Shown here: positions 1 to 13,142 of the stretch, in pieces
Numbering within the stretch: position 1 is the stretch's first letter
Layout of the letters: each line of letters opens with the position of its first letter
Origin: Hymenolepis diminuta
Taxonomy: Eukaryota > Platyhelminthes > Cestoda > Cyclophyllidea > Hymenolepididae
Length of the DNA: 64,000 nt
Reading direction: 5' to 3'
NCBI GenBank assembly: GCA_900708905.1
Contig: CAADRB010000003.1
Coordinates: 1,797,071-1,861,070, forward strand
The notes under the pieces: generated by a model
Seen by the model: only the letters and a program-made list of their open reading frames with translations
Databases searched by the model: none
What the model was told of the DNA's origin: nothing
Program-made: the position numbers and the translations under genes

Positions 1-90
1 AAAACTGAGGTATTATCGTGGAGAATGCGAATAAAAGGTAATTCTGGAAAATGCATGGAGAGTCATCCTTCAAATATCAGCAAATTATTA
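1..90. repeat. Partial dispersed repeat at window edge
   Basis: About 70 bases (roughly 6-75) recur with few mismatches at 61845-61914, just after the 30-base gap, in the same orientation. The copy here is cut by the window edge, so element length and class cannot be told. No coding potential is visible. Confidence 0.6.
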
Positions 91-3000
91 AATTTAGTAT
101 TTATTAATCAATAAAACATTTTTCAAATAAATCCAAAATAAATAGGCTATGACAACTAATTTCTAAAATTTTGCGATGATACAAGTCGACGCGTATTCAT
201 TTTTCTGAACAGTATAGATTTCGAGTGTTTTGGGGGAAGAATTAATCCAAATTCATTCGGTGTAATGTGAGATGGTTCTCCTGTTTTAGTTGGTGTTAAT
301 TTCAACCTTTTCTCAGTCACAGCACCGTTTGTCAATTCCAGAGTCGCATCCGTCGTAATAAAAAACAGGCTATGAAATAAATATTCTTATTCTAAGTGAC
401 ATAGAAGCGTTCTATTAAATACAACCTGGCTCAGCTCTCTTTTTATAAGTTTTTTGTGCTACCAAACGAATTAAAGAGATCGATTTAGAGATTTGTTTGA
501 TAAAACCTTCTTTCATTTAAAATGTGCGCCTCGTTTTCCCATCATATACTTAACAACATACTTTTGTAGGATCTATGATTTGCAAAATTTTATAAGAGTT
601 ATTAAATATGGAGCCCAATTCCAAGAATAATTTGGAGAGAATGCTTTGACACAGTAATTTTAAAATTTCCGTAAAGAGAAACTTAGTAGATCAATCTGAT
701 TAATCTGATTTGATAATATACTTTTCATAAATAGATACATAGATAGATACCACTAAAAGTTACTGACCCATTAATGAGATATTGCCTGTTTGTCAGCTTA
801 ATTTGGACTTCTATCGGACCCTATTGGGCAGCATTAGCTATAAGAGTTTCATATTTTATTTTTGCGTTTACTGTGTTTCCTAATGTTTTATAAGTACAAT
901 TTCAAAATGATATTTGTTAAATTTTCACATAAATTTGACATGTGTGGGCCAACCACAAATATTTGAATGAAAGCCCCATTATAATCGGTGACTGTGTCTT
1001 TAGTATCTCGCCGATTTATCGATGAAATTTTAAAATAAGATTTGGGATGTGATAAAGCAAATTAGAATAATTGAACAACCGGTCAATTAGCACTGGAGAT
1101 CGGTGATAGCAATTAGGGAAGTTGTCCAAGTGACGAATTATAACGTGTGAGATTTGGAATGTGAAGCCCATTGAAAAGATACTTTGCAGCCAGATTTCGA
1201 AAATCAAATGAGGAAGTTGTTTTGGCGCTCCCATTTCTATTTTCTGCATTTAGCTTCTTAAAATTAATTGTCACTCAAATTTCCAATGTTAGTTATAAAA
1301 AAGCCATACCGAACTGAAATTATTGATGTTACGTATTGGCTTCTTTCAATATGTGCTTAGTCAACTATATCATCAATTTGCTCCCAAATCAGTTAGGCTA
1401 TGCCCAAGGTGATAAGAACAAGAAAAATGTTGAGTGGAGAGGGTTTATTGCTCACTTCATTGTATGTGAGTCGTTGTCAAAGGCTTAGTCATTAAATACA
1501 AAACCGCACTAGGCTACAAGGATCTAGACTGCTGATCGGTTGAGGTGGTCTTTGCACATGCGTCCTTGCTTGTTTTCTACGCTACCGATTACAACCGCAC
1601 TTTCCAGAAGTTCTAGCACCCGTGATTCAATCAGCCTTGTTAGCATTGTGAACCCCGCACTACTACATACTAATATCATTTATTTTGATTAGTGAAAAAG
1701 ATTCCCCATTACATATTTTTTTGCCTTATTATTAGTAATTTTATAGTGATAATAGAATTACAATTTTAAATGTGGAAAGCAACTGAAAGTGGTCCAAGGA
1801 AAGTCCATTAAAGAATAAGTGGGAGGGAATTAAAAGATGCTGATGGGAATGTCGAAATAACAAAGTCTTATTTCATTACGTTTGTGGATTCAGGTCGTAA
1901 GATAATTATTAATTTAATAATTCAAGTTCAAAAATTCAAATTTCACGATCCTTTCCAGATTGTCACGATTTCCAGTGCTTATTGACCGTTTTTTGTTCAA
2001 GATAAGTTGGTCCTGCTACTTCACTTCGTTTTTATTCTAATGGTCGCGAATTTGAATGGTCCCATATGATATTCAGTAGCCTACAATCTTAAAATGGCGT
2101 AGTTGAGAGCTAAAATGTTTGGATAGCAGAGTTTTGTAAACTATATTTACTCAGCGAGAACTCTATGATGATGTTGTACTCTATTACATTGGATGCATAA
2201 TGAATATTTCAAAATCTAATATGAGGCATACATCTGTACACTTTCTTTGGATATGAAAAATTGTGTTATATTTCAACGAATAGCCATCGAATACTTCCTT
2301 CCCTTATATTTTAATTAAACTTCGCAAAATCTTACCTTTATCTTATAGAATTAAAACATGTTCCGCTATTTGTCCAAAAAGTAGTTCATTTAGTAGCTTC
2401 AGCTCATATTCAAAATAATCTACATAAACATTTAGTCCAGATATGTTCACTTAGGTCTACTCATTACATTGCCCATTATTAGCAAGCGGAAGCAGGAGAT
2501 GCCGTTTACCTCGAACTGAAGTTTATAAAATCGGTATTGACTCCGGTGTATGTTGGTGATTGAATATTTATAGTATATGGTCTGAACTGAATTTGTAGGC
2601 ATGTCCATAGCAGATCCAGCCTCGCAAAACAGATGCCTCATTTGAAAGATTCAGTTATATATTCTGGGACAGAAAGAAGGGCGACATGGTAAGCGACAGA
2701 CAGAATTTTCAAACAAAACGATAATTGCCATCTTCTTTTCGTGCAATCATGATATATATGACCAAGGTCTATCCGGAGACAACTTGTACGATATCAAAAT
2801 CATTTAGCCCTTTATGCACTTCTTTGGGCCGAAGGAAATGAGTTAAAAGGGAAACCAGTAAAATTATTTCGAATAATAGATTAGATATTCAGGGATTTTT
2901 TTCATTAGGTGGCTTTTTTAAGGCTAGATAACTTCACTTTATTATCTCGCTGCTTTCTACAAACGTTGTAGATATGATTTCAGTCATGAATATTGCAACT

Positions 3001-3741
3001 CACTGTACAGTCAGTAGGTAATTTGGACCACTTCCGTGTATTTTCACCTTGCCTTTTCTTTTGGATAGTCGGCCAATTATTTTGACAAAACTATGGATGA
3101 GCAGCACTGCCGTGGCATATAAGGTTCTTAGGTATCAGACTGACAAATGTGGTTGGTCGATTTATCAACCATATTCAGAATTGGTTCACAGACCAAAGGA
3201 AAACGGAAATTCCGAAATATAAAACATTGGTATTTTGGAAAACTTAGAAATATTATCTTCAAAATTATTAACTCTATTAAAATAAAATTCATGCTACTGT
3301 GGTGCGGCCAATATTAGTTCTTGAAGTAATCTAACCTCGTACATGGCGTCTATGGAAAAATGGACCAGAAAACACTGCCATAAATGACGTATATGCTCCA
3401 GAACAATCCTCAAATGAATTCTTACGGTGTATGAAGCGGTGAATGCTTAGTGCCTTTTTCTGTACAGTTGGCTAAATTTGTTTTACGGTTGTCAAATCTA
3501 TGCCGCTAAAGATTATTTCCTTCACACATTTTGCATCGTAACTTTTTCTCCATTTACTAATTATTGTTCCTTGATAAAAGTAAATGCAAAGTTAGACACA
3601 TTTGGAAATAAAACTCTCATCAAATTGTCATTACTATTCAGCTACCGCAATTCTGAGTAAAGATCCAAGTTTGTGTTCAGTGCAATTCGTTCAGGCTAAT
3701 CTGGCAATGAATTTCAGTGAATTTCACTGTTAAATGTATTT
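91..3741. other. Non-coding stretch, nothing recognised
   Basis: AT-rich sequence with only short, unconvincing open frames on both strands. I see no domain, RNA gene or tandem repeat that I can support. It may be intergenic or 3' intron of the FN3 gene that lies to the right on the minus strand. Confidence 0.5.
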
Positions 3742-3924
3742 TCAGAGATGTTCGCCATTCATCCACGAATTACGTAAAGCGACACTTATATTTGAAGTGT
3801 TTGGAAGCAGTTTCAATTTGATATTTCTTCGATTTCTCATATCAGCATGAGGAAGCAAATCAGAAGCTACGATTTCAATTGGAAATTGGATAGTGAATGT
3901 GGTGTAGTGGATACCTGACCACAA
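3742..3924 (-). pseudogene. Decayed FN3-like fragment
   Basis: A minus-strand open frame of 60 codons ends in LLPNTSNISVALRN. This resembles the late beta strands of the FN3 module at 11794-12090, which has LEPNASHVNAIVRT at the same place. A tryptophan followed by beta-strand-like sequence precedes it. There is no good splice donor after it and a stop follows directly, so it is more likely a relic or 3' remnant than a working exon. The similarity was judged by eye only. Confidence 0.35.
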
Positions 3925-5079
3925 GTCACGTGGGCAACTGGCGGTGGCTTAGGCAACGGTAACTTGACGTGTACATAAGTCAGCTGTTAAATGAATAATA
4001 TCACATGATCTAATGAAACATTGTGAATCAAATTGTTGTGTTCGAAGAACATTCTGTAAAGAATAGCAGGTACCACCAAATATAGAATAGAATAGAATAA
4101 AAGTTGATTGGAATAAAACCGTACAAATATTAAAATGCCATTTTCCCTTTGAGTTGAAACCTCAGACATTATGGAACCGTCATCCCCAACTCCAGATGTA
4201 ATTTTAATAAGTAAAAATAGTTTATGACATTTTAAAATTGTTTCCATTTCACAATACTATTCACAATAACATTCTGATCAGACCAAAAGTTCGAGAGTGA
4301 ATTGCTGTGACTGTATCAAGTTGATCTCCACTCTGTAAATTGGAGATACTTCTTTCTGCCTTATTTTCAAAAGATTTGTTCAATATAAGCAGCATTGTGT
4401 CCAATTTACCAGTTCGAATCAAAGTAGTGTCAGACAATAGCACCCGAAACGATCATTCGACCTACTCAATTGTCTTGCATTTGGCACATGTGATCTCCTC
4501 TTTGCAGTAATACAACATGTTTCACAATGCTTCATAGCAAGAAGGAGGAGAAATCAGTAAGCATTAAGTCGAACAATTACAAATGAGGAGGAGATGGAGA
4601 AGATATTGAGAGTGAAGTCGAAGCATTAGAGCGTCTAATTGTACTTGCATCTCATATAGGAGATTAACAAAATTTGGTTGATAGACAGTTGGGAAATTCA
4701 AGTTTCAGGATAGATCTCCTGGATCGGAGCGAATTCTTGCCTCGTCTTCAAAAAATATCAACCACGAAAGTGCCATAAAAGTGATGGATTGTGACTCAAT
4801 CATTCAAAAACTGAAGCTCAATCATTTCCGCTCTCTAATAAATTTTAACTGTCTTGTTAAATATGTGATTGAGAACGAAGATGTTTCCTTAATTACTAAA
4901 ATGCAACATCATTATGAATCAGGACTGCTCGAGATATTTCAAAGCATAAAGACCTCTAATGCAAGTAGATTTTAAAAACAACCGCCTCATCTTTCTGTAA
5001 ATCAGCATCATCATTAATCACTTGAGGTGGAATGATTTTCCCATCTCTGCAACTTTATTTTTATGTTTCAGGATCAAAC

Positions 5080-5218
5080 CTGACCGCACAAACTTAACCT
5101 CGACACTGCTTGCAATTCCAAATGCACCTTTTAATGTGATGACTTTGGTGCTAGTTGGCATTTCGTTTCTCGCGAGTGTGTTTACAGTGAGTACCCAGTG
5201 TCCGATGTGGAATAACTA
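5080..5218 (-). pseudogene. Partial FN3 exon or relic
   Basis: In the minus frame, STKVITLKGAFGIASSVEV aligns with SSRVNLTIEDGAMGIEAQV of the FN3 exon at 10198-10488. It could end at a phase 1 donor (G|GTTTGA), the phase used by the intact FN3 exons. The N-terminal strands of the fold, including the usual proline-led start, are not in frame upstream, where a stop lies close by. It is either a truncated module or a decayed exon of the same gene. Confidence 0.4.
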
Positions 5219-8200
5219 ATGCTCCTTCATAATCTCTGCTTCCAATTCTAGACCGTGAATTAGATGCTTTGACTAATCGCGTTGTGAAATATCAATATAA
5301 TTGTTCACTGATTTATTCGTTCTTCACTTTGATGTGCAGGGTAATTCATTGGCTACAAGGGTTAAATACCTCAAACAGGTCTTTTCAAAACTTTGAAAAA
5401 TGTCGGATTTCAAATGTTTAGAAGCACACACTGCAACCTCGTTCTAACAGGACAAAGTGAACAATGTTTCTACTTAAACAGGCTGAAACCTCCTGTGAAG
5501 GAGGCCAAGAGTGCAGATCGTTTGTAGTATTTGTACAGTTTTACATTTTCTATTGGAAAGTGCACTTTGAGAGAATGACACTAATACTTCTACCGATGGA
5601 TTTGCTCCAGCTACCAACACAAGCCCACACATGCTTAGTTCAGTCTATTCTAATGGCACCACTTAAGGTAGAGAAATAGGAGAGTGTGCTCTGCCACAAT
5701 GCTTCGCTGAAATCCAGAGAGATGTTCTCCATCTCCTCATTAATTTTTCGACACAAATTCAACACAAAAATTCACTTGCATTTATTCAAACACGTGGATT
5801 TAGGTTTGCTACTATTTTTGGCAACTGTTTCAAAGCTGCCTATCAAATTGACTCGTTAAAATCGAGGTCAGGTACCATATTTACTTTCACAGCAGCTCAA
5901 ATGTCTACATTGAATGATTCTCTTCATTGTTAAGTTTGTTATTAGGGTACATAACGTTATTTTAAATAAACGCAAAGATCTTGCTTCCTCATATTCTAAA
6001 ATGCTACCTTTAACGAGAAAGCGGAACGGGAGAGCCACTGGACATCAATCGGGATTGAAACCGACTGACAGTGGACTTCAGAACGTAGTATGAGCACATG
6101 TGAACGACCTCAGAGTTCTATCGCTCGATTCTTCACCCTAATACAGGTGGAACATGAAGCTTAAATATTTGTGAAACTAGTGTTTCAAGGAAGTATATTC
6201 ATATTATCTGTATAGTGATTACTAAATTAGTGGTTCACGCTTCAAAATACACATTCCATGATTCATCCTCAAATGCATCAAATGCTTGTCTACGAGGTCC
6301 ATTGTTTATGGACTGGCCTTTAATCATGCCACTTGAGTTCATGTTTTCTCTTGCATTGACCCAGAAGGCAAAATAATCTCACCTGAAGTTCAACGGGTAC
6401 TAGCTTTTAGGAGTGTTGATTAGGGTACGGCGATCATTATTTCTCATGGCAGTCAAGTATTTAGAAAAGGAATTGAAAACTCATCTCCACCCGCCGAACA
6501 GCCCGATTATTCTTCGTAAAAGAGGTCCGTTTTGATTCATTAAATATACATACTGCTTTGCCTAACGCCTACTGTTCGTTGCATAATATCTTAACATTTC
6601 AACGTTTCGATTTCTAAATTTGATCTCTGGATTCATGTTTTATATTGGTGATTAAGAGCTAAGACTGGTCGATCATACCATCTCGATGAAGGTGTCGATT
6701 GTAATATCCAAGTAGTATCCACTTTGGGGACACTGGTTTAGGACGTAAGAATAGAGATTCCGAGTGCACTGATAATCTTCTAACACTAAAGTACGAGATA
6801 TGAGGAGGACGATCACAGTAGTGAGAGTAAAATATTAATTGTCTCTGCATATATTTGCGATAGATTGTTTCCATATAAATGGACTTTGAAGAAGTGAAGC
6901 ACTTTAAGTGAAAGGAGGGATTATGTTAAGGACATAAGGACCAACGTACGCAAAGTACTATTCACCTGCCACATAAACACGGTGAAAGTACTTATCACCA
7001 TTCCATCACACATCTACGCTTTCCATGTTTCCGAGTGTTAGTGTGTTAGTGGGATCTCGAAATGATGCTTGAAATGTGGATTTGGAAGTATTTGGGAGAA
7101 GGGGATGTACAATCTTTGATTCCTTCGAACGATCTGTATTTTCAAAAGTGGTTGCTGTTAAGAGAATTAAGTGTTTGAATATACGTTACCTAGCTACCCC
7201 GAGTAAGGGGCTAGATAAATCAGAACGTGCAATGTAAATCTGCATGTTGAAGTCGTTTAATACGATTTCTATGAAAGTTCAAGAAAGCTGAGTGCTAGAA
7301 ACACGTATTTGGAATATCTGCAACAGTGAATTTAAGGCATTATGGAACAGACGTTTCCAGTCGCGATATGTATTTGTAATAAAGGTGAAACTCCTATGAT
7401 GGAATATGTTAAGGCACAAAAATGACCATCTGCTTGATCCAAACACAGCAATCTCTCGGTTACATTTTTATATTTTATAAATGATGGAAGATGTGAGGCA
7501 TTAATGAACGTCAAGAAGCGTTGAGAGCATCAAGAAAATTAGAAGCAAGTTCGATTTTTTGTCAATTCAGGTAATATCATGTCCAAATTGCGTCTAAAAT
7601 GAAAAGGGAATTGTTAGATGGAGATCTTAAAAGGCGTATTGAATGCACTGACAACAAANCCCATTGTGTAAATGACCTGTCTGTGAAAACTATGATGAAG
7701 TAGCCCTCGGAAGAAGAGCCTTGTTTTCTTAACCCAATGAGATGCATTCAGTTACCCTTTCGTCGACCAACTTTAGACACATGCAACTAACACTTTGTTA
7801 TTTCGTGATGGGAATTTAGCTCTTCTTGACTTCACTGTTAACGACTTCATGCGTTGAACATTCCAGTTGGCAGTTGGATGTTCCAAATCGCATGCAGCGT
7901 TACTGAGTAAGGGTGAGCTCAGAACTTTAACAAGTAGTGCCTACAAGCATTAAAGATTCGGGATAAGTCTTATTAATATCAACACACCATCAGTGAAGCA
8001 CAAATAATGCTAGACGTTAAAGTGTGTTAATAAATGAAAACCTACTTTCTTCATTTAATGCACTACGCCTCCAAATTCGAGACGGGGGCCCTGAAGAACA
8101 AAAGTAAATTTTTTTGAATTTGGAGGCTCCTCAGTGTGGTTATGATATAAAGAAATTAAAGTAATCATAAATCAATACAGTTACAGTTGTAATTAGCGCC

Positions 8201-8439
8201 TTCTGAGTTTAGAGACACTTGAAATGGTATTCTTACTTCATTAATCACCTCGTTTGTACCAATTACTAATTTATAAGACGAGTCGCTTCTAACACCCAGT
8301 TGATAATTTTGGTTTTAGTTGTCATTTTTGGGTCAAGTAAATATTATTTCAAAAATATACACGTGCATCTTTAACTCTACTGTGGCATTTAACTGTTGCC
8401 GAGTGTCAAGGAAAAATATGTTTGCAAAAAATCACTTAC
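5219..8439. other. Intron or intergenic DNA
   Basis: No convincing exon, RNA gene or tandem repeat. One undetermined base lies at 7659. Minus-strand open frames at 6659-6874 and 7332-7514 show no recognisable domain and no matching splice sites. If the FN3 gene continues leftward, this is its intron. Confidence 0.45.
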
Positions 8440-8486
8440 ATCCGGTTCTTTGAGTTCTAAATAACCAAAGAAAAAGGAGTGTTTTA
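8440..8486 (-). CDS. Possible short exon after the last FN3 module
   Basis: A 47-nt open segment lies between an acceptor (TTTACTTTGCAG) and a strong donor (GAT|GTAAGT). It starts in phase 1, as needed to follow exon A, and ends in phase 0. It codes for about 16 residues with no known motif. It is supported by splice sites and phase alone. Confidence 0.35.
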
Positions 8487-11400
8487 CTGCAAAGTAAATA
8501 AACAAATAAAGTAAAAGAGAGGAATATTATTAACATAATATAAAGTCGTCTTTGTCTACAGTGGGCTCTACAACTCTTAAGTGATACGTCCAAATGTTTT
8601 AGACTTTTCAAATTGATCCGCGTACTGGCCAAGCACCTAATTGTAGGTGTCATGGATTTTCTCCTCTTTCTACTCATACATGTGGAACCATAATAAAGTA
8701 GTAAGATGACTTGTTGGTATGAATAATAAGGTCGTGTCTTTTCATTAGGGGGAGGGAATCCCTACCTCGCAAGTCCAGATATTTAAACGACGAATACACA
8801 GTGAGAACTTGTTTTGCATCTGGACCTTCTACTTGTTCCGGCACAACTCCGACTGCGGCTTTCAAAATGCTATTTCCTTCAGGAATTTCAATAACTTCTT
8901 CAGTTTGTTCTGTTTGACGGATATTAAATTCATTGTCATTGTCAAAGTTATACAACACTTCGTATTTTTTGTTCTTCAAATCATCATTTCTTGGAGGCAG
9001 CCACGATAGCACTGCACGGTCTGTGCTTTTTCCACTTAGAGTAACATAAATTGGAATGTTTGGACCTAGAACCAGAAAGAGGCAATTAAGAATCTTTAAT
9101 CGATAGCTGAACACAAGGCAAAAGTGGGATATTTTTTGACTCCAATTTCCACTAATAGTGATTTCGTGGGATTTTGTGCATCATGAAACTCGATCCGTGG
9201 GAANAAGTGTGTGCAAAATCTCCACAACCCAGTGCACTGGTGGCTCAGTAATCCAAATGCTCGTCTGTCAAGTTAGACATCAGGAGGTCGAAACTAATTG
9301 GGTGGTCAAATGACTGGTTAAATCTTGTCAAGGGAGAGGTGGTATAAAGCGAGTGCTTCTTAACAGTGGCGCCGGAATCCTGTTAACACTTTCTTTAACG
9401 ACTTTCCACAGTCTAGTGCCATAGTTAATTTCGCCGGTGCACGACTAAACAAGATATGGCATTTTGAAAATCAACGAACAGATGGAGAAGGTGTGGAGAG
9501 TGTCAAATAGTGGATGTGGTAGAATTAAGACGCACTAAAAGTGAAGACTCACTTTTTGATGTACTGTCGTTAAATGTACACGTAAAATGTTGACAGGTTT
9601 TTAGCCTCTGTCATCAAGATGCACAGTGATTACGAATGGGCGTCATCTGCCCTCAACATGAATCAAAAGTCTGGGATAAATAAGAGCTGCAAATTTTACT
9701 TATCAGAAACTAACTGGTTCCCTTTAAGGGATGAGACCATTAAGTCCTATTAACTCGGATCACTTGAGATGTGGTTCACACATTCTATGCTTATTTACTT
9801 TGATTTATCAAGCAAGTGGCACATTGATTTCTCATGAACTTAAATAGTGGATCTCGGAAACCATTCATGTGGCTTCATCGATCACTGCAATGTATTTACA
9901 ACTGAGCTCCAATAAAACAGCCACAGCTCCACAGCCAGAAATTTCTCAAACTATGAAGGTCTAAGAGGAAAAATAGCATCAATCTCCGCTCCAGATCAAA
10001 CAAATATTTATGTTCTGGACTAATTACTTCTCCTTCCAACGAAATAATATTGGGAGATGTTCATCTGGAAGTGCCAGTTGTGCACACAAACTCTTGGTGA
10101 TTCTTTTGATCATCGGATTTGGGAAATATTAATGTTCGCACAGGTTAAAGTGTTGAAAGTGTGTTTCAATCATACATAACAATAAACTCAAACTCACCAT
10201 CGTCTGACAGTTCAAGAAATACAGGTTCAGAACTGAATATCTCAATGTCTTCAGTATCTTGTTCTTCAATTAGTGTAACTTGCGCTTCGATACCCATGGC
10301 ACCATCCTCTATGGTTAAGTTAACTCTGGATGATCCTGTTACGCTTACACTCAAGGTCTCTTTACCGTAAGTGTAAATTATTTTGTATTTCAGCCCCTCT
10401 TCATCCGACCGATAGAAATATCGCCAGGTCAACTCCACCATATTTGGCGCAACCGGATGTAAACTAATGTCTCCCAGTGCACGGGTATCTAAAATGAGTG
10501 AATAGCATAGTATTGTTATACACTGCTAAAAGTAAGCTAAAACACTTACTAAGTTTATCATCAGAATAAATTATACTCTAATTAGTTTCCTTATGTGTTG
10601 GTAGCTACTGATTTCCCACTGTTATTGCTCGCATTACTGGCGCTCTTTCAAATTCCCCCTCTGAGTCTGCTATACTTGATCTATTGTTAAGAAATATTTA
10701 TATGACTCAGATATTCCCTTTGATTAACTAGGGTGGTCTATTTTACCAAGTGCTGTCTCACCTTACCATTTCTAATTAAAAGCATCCTGCATTTGCTCTA
10801 AGTCATTTTCCCTCAAGCATCCGAAATTTGTGCATCCGCAGCCCTAGATTAGGTCTCATTCCAATCAAGTCTTTCATTTGGCATGGCAGACATCCCAGTC
10901 ATCAGAAGAAAACGAATCCTATGAAGGTCACATTAAAGCACTTCGGTTCTGTTGAATTGCTCGATGTCGCACAGTGACGCTAGCTCATAATAGCTCATAA
11001 TAGGGAACAAATACTAAAATTAACATCTTATATCTTCTACCCAAGATAATTATTGAATCAGTCAGAATGAATAATAATGAGTTCAGTTTACACTGCTTCG
11101 CCCTACCGATCAATACTGACAACTTCGGAACTTTCATTTCGAATGTCTCTCAGAACGATTAATTTTACACATTTTCCCCTTATTTCTGTGGGTATTAAAT
11201 AACAAATCGGTGGTAAAATTAACAAATAGTCATTATTTCTGAAAATGTATCTGCTTACCAATAATATCAGGATTAATTGTCAGATGGTAGAATATGGCTC
11301 CTAAAAGGGAAACAAAGTAATGAAATCACACAATATTTTTACTCTTGTATAATAGCGTGGGCAGTTTTATTTAAAATATGCATCAATTTGAAAATTAATT

Positions 11401-12090
11401 AAGTCGGTGTGACTATGTCCAGTTGTGTGACACTGTTAGGAAACCGAATCGAATCTTTTCGATGAACCTGAACAAAGTCGATAGGCTTCCCTACTCATGC
11501 TCCTCGATTCTTGCACATAGTGTGGGCAAGAAGAATCTCGCCATAACCAGAATAACTGACTAATATGGCAGCTAATCATTTCTTCCACATCCAAACCTAT
11601 CTAAGTAAGTGCATTTCATCAATAAATGAACGTCGTTGGAAGCATCAATATTCCTCCTTTCAGGTTTGTATTTCTGTAGCCAATCTTTTCAGTGATAGTC
11701 TAGATTAGGATTGTAACAATGTAACATTTTTGGGAGCCAAATTGCAATGAATATTGAAATAGAAGTGGTTATTTAAAAGAATGCAAAACGTACGTTTATC
11801 AGTTAGATTTAAGTGAAATTGGCATTCGTTCAGACCCTTGTGACGTTCATCTCTGCCCGCATCAGATGGCATGAGAGTTCTGACAATTGCATTAACATGA
11901 GAGGCATTCGGTTCAAGAGGAATTATTAAATTGCTTTCCAAAGTACGTTCAACTATGCCGACGCCTTTAGAAACATAGATGACTTGATATCGAGGAATTT
12001 CTTCATCTGGCATTATTGGTGGTATCCATTTAAGCAGGAGTTCAGAGGGATTCAGCAAACCTATCCTAGTGCATACTGGTTTAAACTCGC
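8440..12090 (-). CDS. Multi-FN3-module gene (partial)
   Basis: Three FN3 modules, each in its own exon, are transcribed leftward: 12090-11794, 10488-10198 and 9065-8766. A possible short tail exon follows at 8486-8440. Every internal boundary is phase 1, so modules join as clean units, which is the classic arrangement for FN3 domains that multiply by exon duplication. Each module has the strand B tryptophan (LKWIPP, LTWRYF, LSWLPP) and the strand C tyrosine (YQVIY, YKIIY, YEVLY). FN3 domains usually serve in extracellular or membrane-bound adhesion and receptor proteins, but no signal peptide or kinase/phosphatase domain is visible here, so the function is unknown. The 5' end is not seen and may lie in or beyond the gap at 12230-13142. 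A relation to the tapeworm FN3 oncosphere antigens is possible but unproven. Confidence 0.7.
8766..9065 (-). CDS. FN3 module exon A
   Basis: The acceptor is TCTGGTTCTAG and the donor is G|GTAGGG. The exon is 300 nt, phase 1 at both ends. The module opens PNIPIYV and has VLSWLPP and KYEVLY at the FN3 hallmark positions. It is the last clear module of the gene in this window. Confidence 0.7.
9236..9507 (+). repeat. SINE-like repeat, family A, copy 1
   Basis: About 272 bases match 14294-14564 with only scattered differences. The left end looks tRNA-derived: GTGGCTCAGTAA resembles a pol III A box and GGTCGAAACT, about 50 bases on, a B box. No poly-A tail is seen. It lies in the intron between FN3 exons B and A, antisense to the gene, just beside an undetermined base at 9204. 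Confidence 0.65.
10198..10488 (-). CDS. FN3 module exon B
   Basis: The acceptor is CATTTTAG and the donor is G|GTGAGT. The exon is 291 nt, phase 1 at both ends. It codes for a FN3-like module with VELTWRYF in strand B and LKYKIIYTY in strand C. It is rich in acidic residues in its second half. The antisense frame over the same bases is open for 69 codons but has no splice or domain support. Confidence 0.7.
11794..12090 (-). CDS. FN3 module exon C
   Basis: The acceptor is TTATTAG at 12091-12097 and the donor is C|GTACGT. The exon is 297 nt, phase 1 at both ends. Residues read as a FN3 fold: an opening EFKPV, then LLLKWIPP, then RYQVIYV and a late LEPNASHVNAIVRT. The open frame runs past a weak earlier donor candidate (GTCTGA near 11835); the later GTACGT keeps the module length and phase equal to its neighbours, so it was chosen. 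Confidence 0.7.
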
Positions 12091-12229
12091 CTAATAAAAT
12101 GAAAATAAGTACATACATGTTACTTTCGCCAAAATACGAAGTTTTGCAATGTTAAGAAGCTTCCTGGCTAGTATCAACTAACTCCTCCCGACCGTTGGAA
12201 GAAGCAAGTGGATCGCGATCAATTAGTCT

Positions 12230-13142
12230 NNNNNNNNNNNNNNNNNNNNNNNNNNNNNNNNNNNNNNNNNNNNNNNNNNNNNNNNNNNNNNNNNNNNNNN
12301 NNNNNNNNNNNNNNNNNNNNNNNNNNNNNNNNNNNNNNNNNNNNNNNNNNNNNNNNNNNNNNNNNNNNNNNNNNNNNNNNNNNNNNNNNNNNNNNNNNNN
12401 NNNNNNNNNNNNNNNNNNNNNNNNNNNNNNNNNNNNNNNNNNNNNNNNNNNNNNNNNNNNNNNNNNNNNNNNNNNNNNNNNNNNNNNNNNNNNNNNNNNN
12501 NNNNNNNNNNNNNNNNNNNNNNNNNNNNNNNNNNNNNNNNNNNNNNNNNNNNNNNNNNNNNNNNNNNNNNNNNNNNNNNNNNNNNNNNNNNNNNNNNNNN
12601 NNNNNNNNNNNNNNNNNNNNNNNNNNNNNNNNNNNNNNNNNNNNNNNNNNNNNNNNNNNNNNNNNNNNNNNNNNNNNNNNNNNNNNNNNNNNNNNNNNNN
12701 NNNNNNNNNNNNNNNNNNNNNNNNNNNNNNNNNNNNNNNNNNNNNNNNNNNNNNNNNNNNNNNNNNNNNNNNNNNNNNNNNNNNNNNNNNNNNNNNNNNN
12801 NNNNNNNNNNNNNNNNNNNNNNNNNNNNNNNNNNNNNNNNNNNNNNNNNNNNNNNNNNNNNNNNNNNNNNNNNNNNNNNNNNNNNNNNNNNNNNNNNNNN
12901 NNNNNNNNNNNNNNNNNNNNNNNNNNNNNNNNNNNNNNNNNNNNNNNNNNNNNNNNNNNNNNNNNNNNNNNNNNNNNNNNNNNNNNNNNNNNNNNNNNNN
13001 NNNNNNNNNNNNNNNNNNNNNNNNNNNNNNNNNNNNNNNNNNNNNNNNNNNNNNNNNNNNNNNNNNNNNNNNNNNNNNNNNNNNNNNNNNNNNNNNNNNN
13101 NNNNNNNNNNNNNNNNNNNNNNNNNNNNNNNNNNNNNNNNNN
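12230..13142. other. Assembly gap (913 N)
   Basis: Undetermined bases. Open frames that span this run are artefacts. Upstream FN3 exons could be hidden here. Confidence 0.99.

Noticed and set aside
6659..6874. Minus-strand frame as a further FN3 exon
   Set aside because: No Trp/Tyr hallmark spacing and no phase 1 splice sites around it.
8432..8677. Minus-strand frame with a membrane-like hydrophobic stretch after the FN3 exons
   Set aside because: The hydrophobic codons come from T-rich intron sequence before a good acceptor at 8487, and the frame does not join exon A in phase.
9236..9310. tRNA gene at the head of SINE family A
   Set aside because: The boxes are imperfect and no cloverleaf or acceptor stem can be formed.
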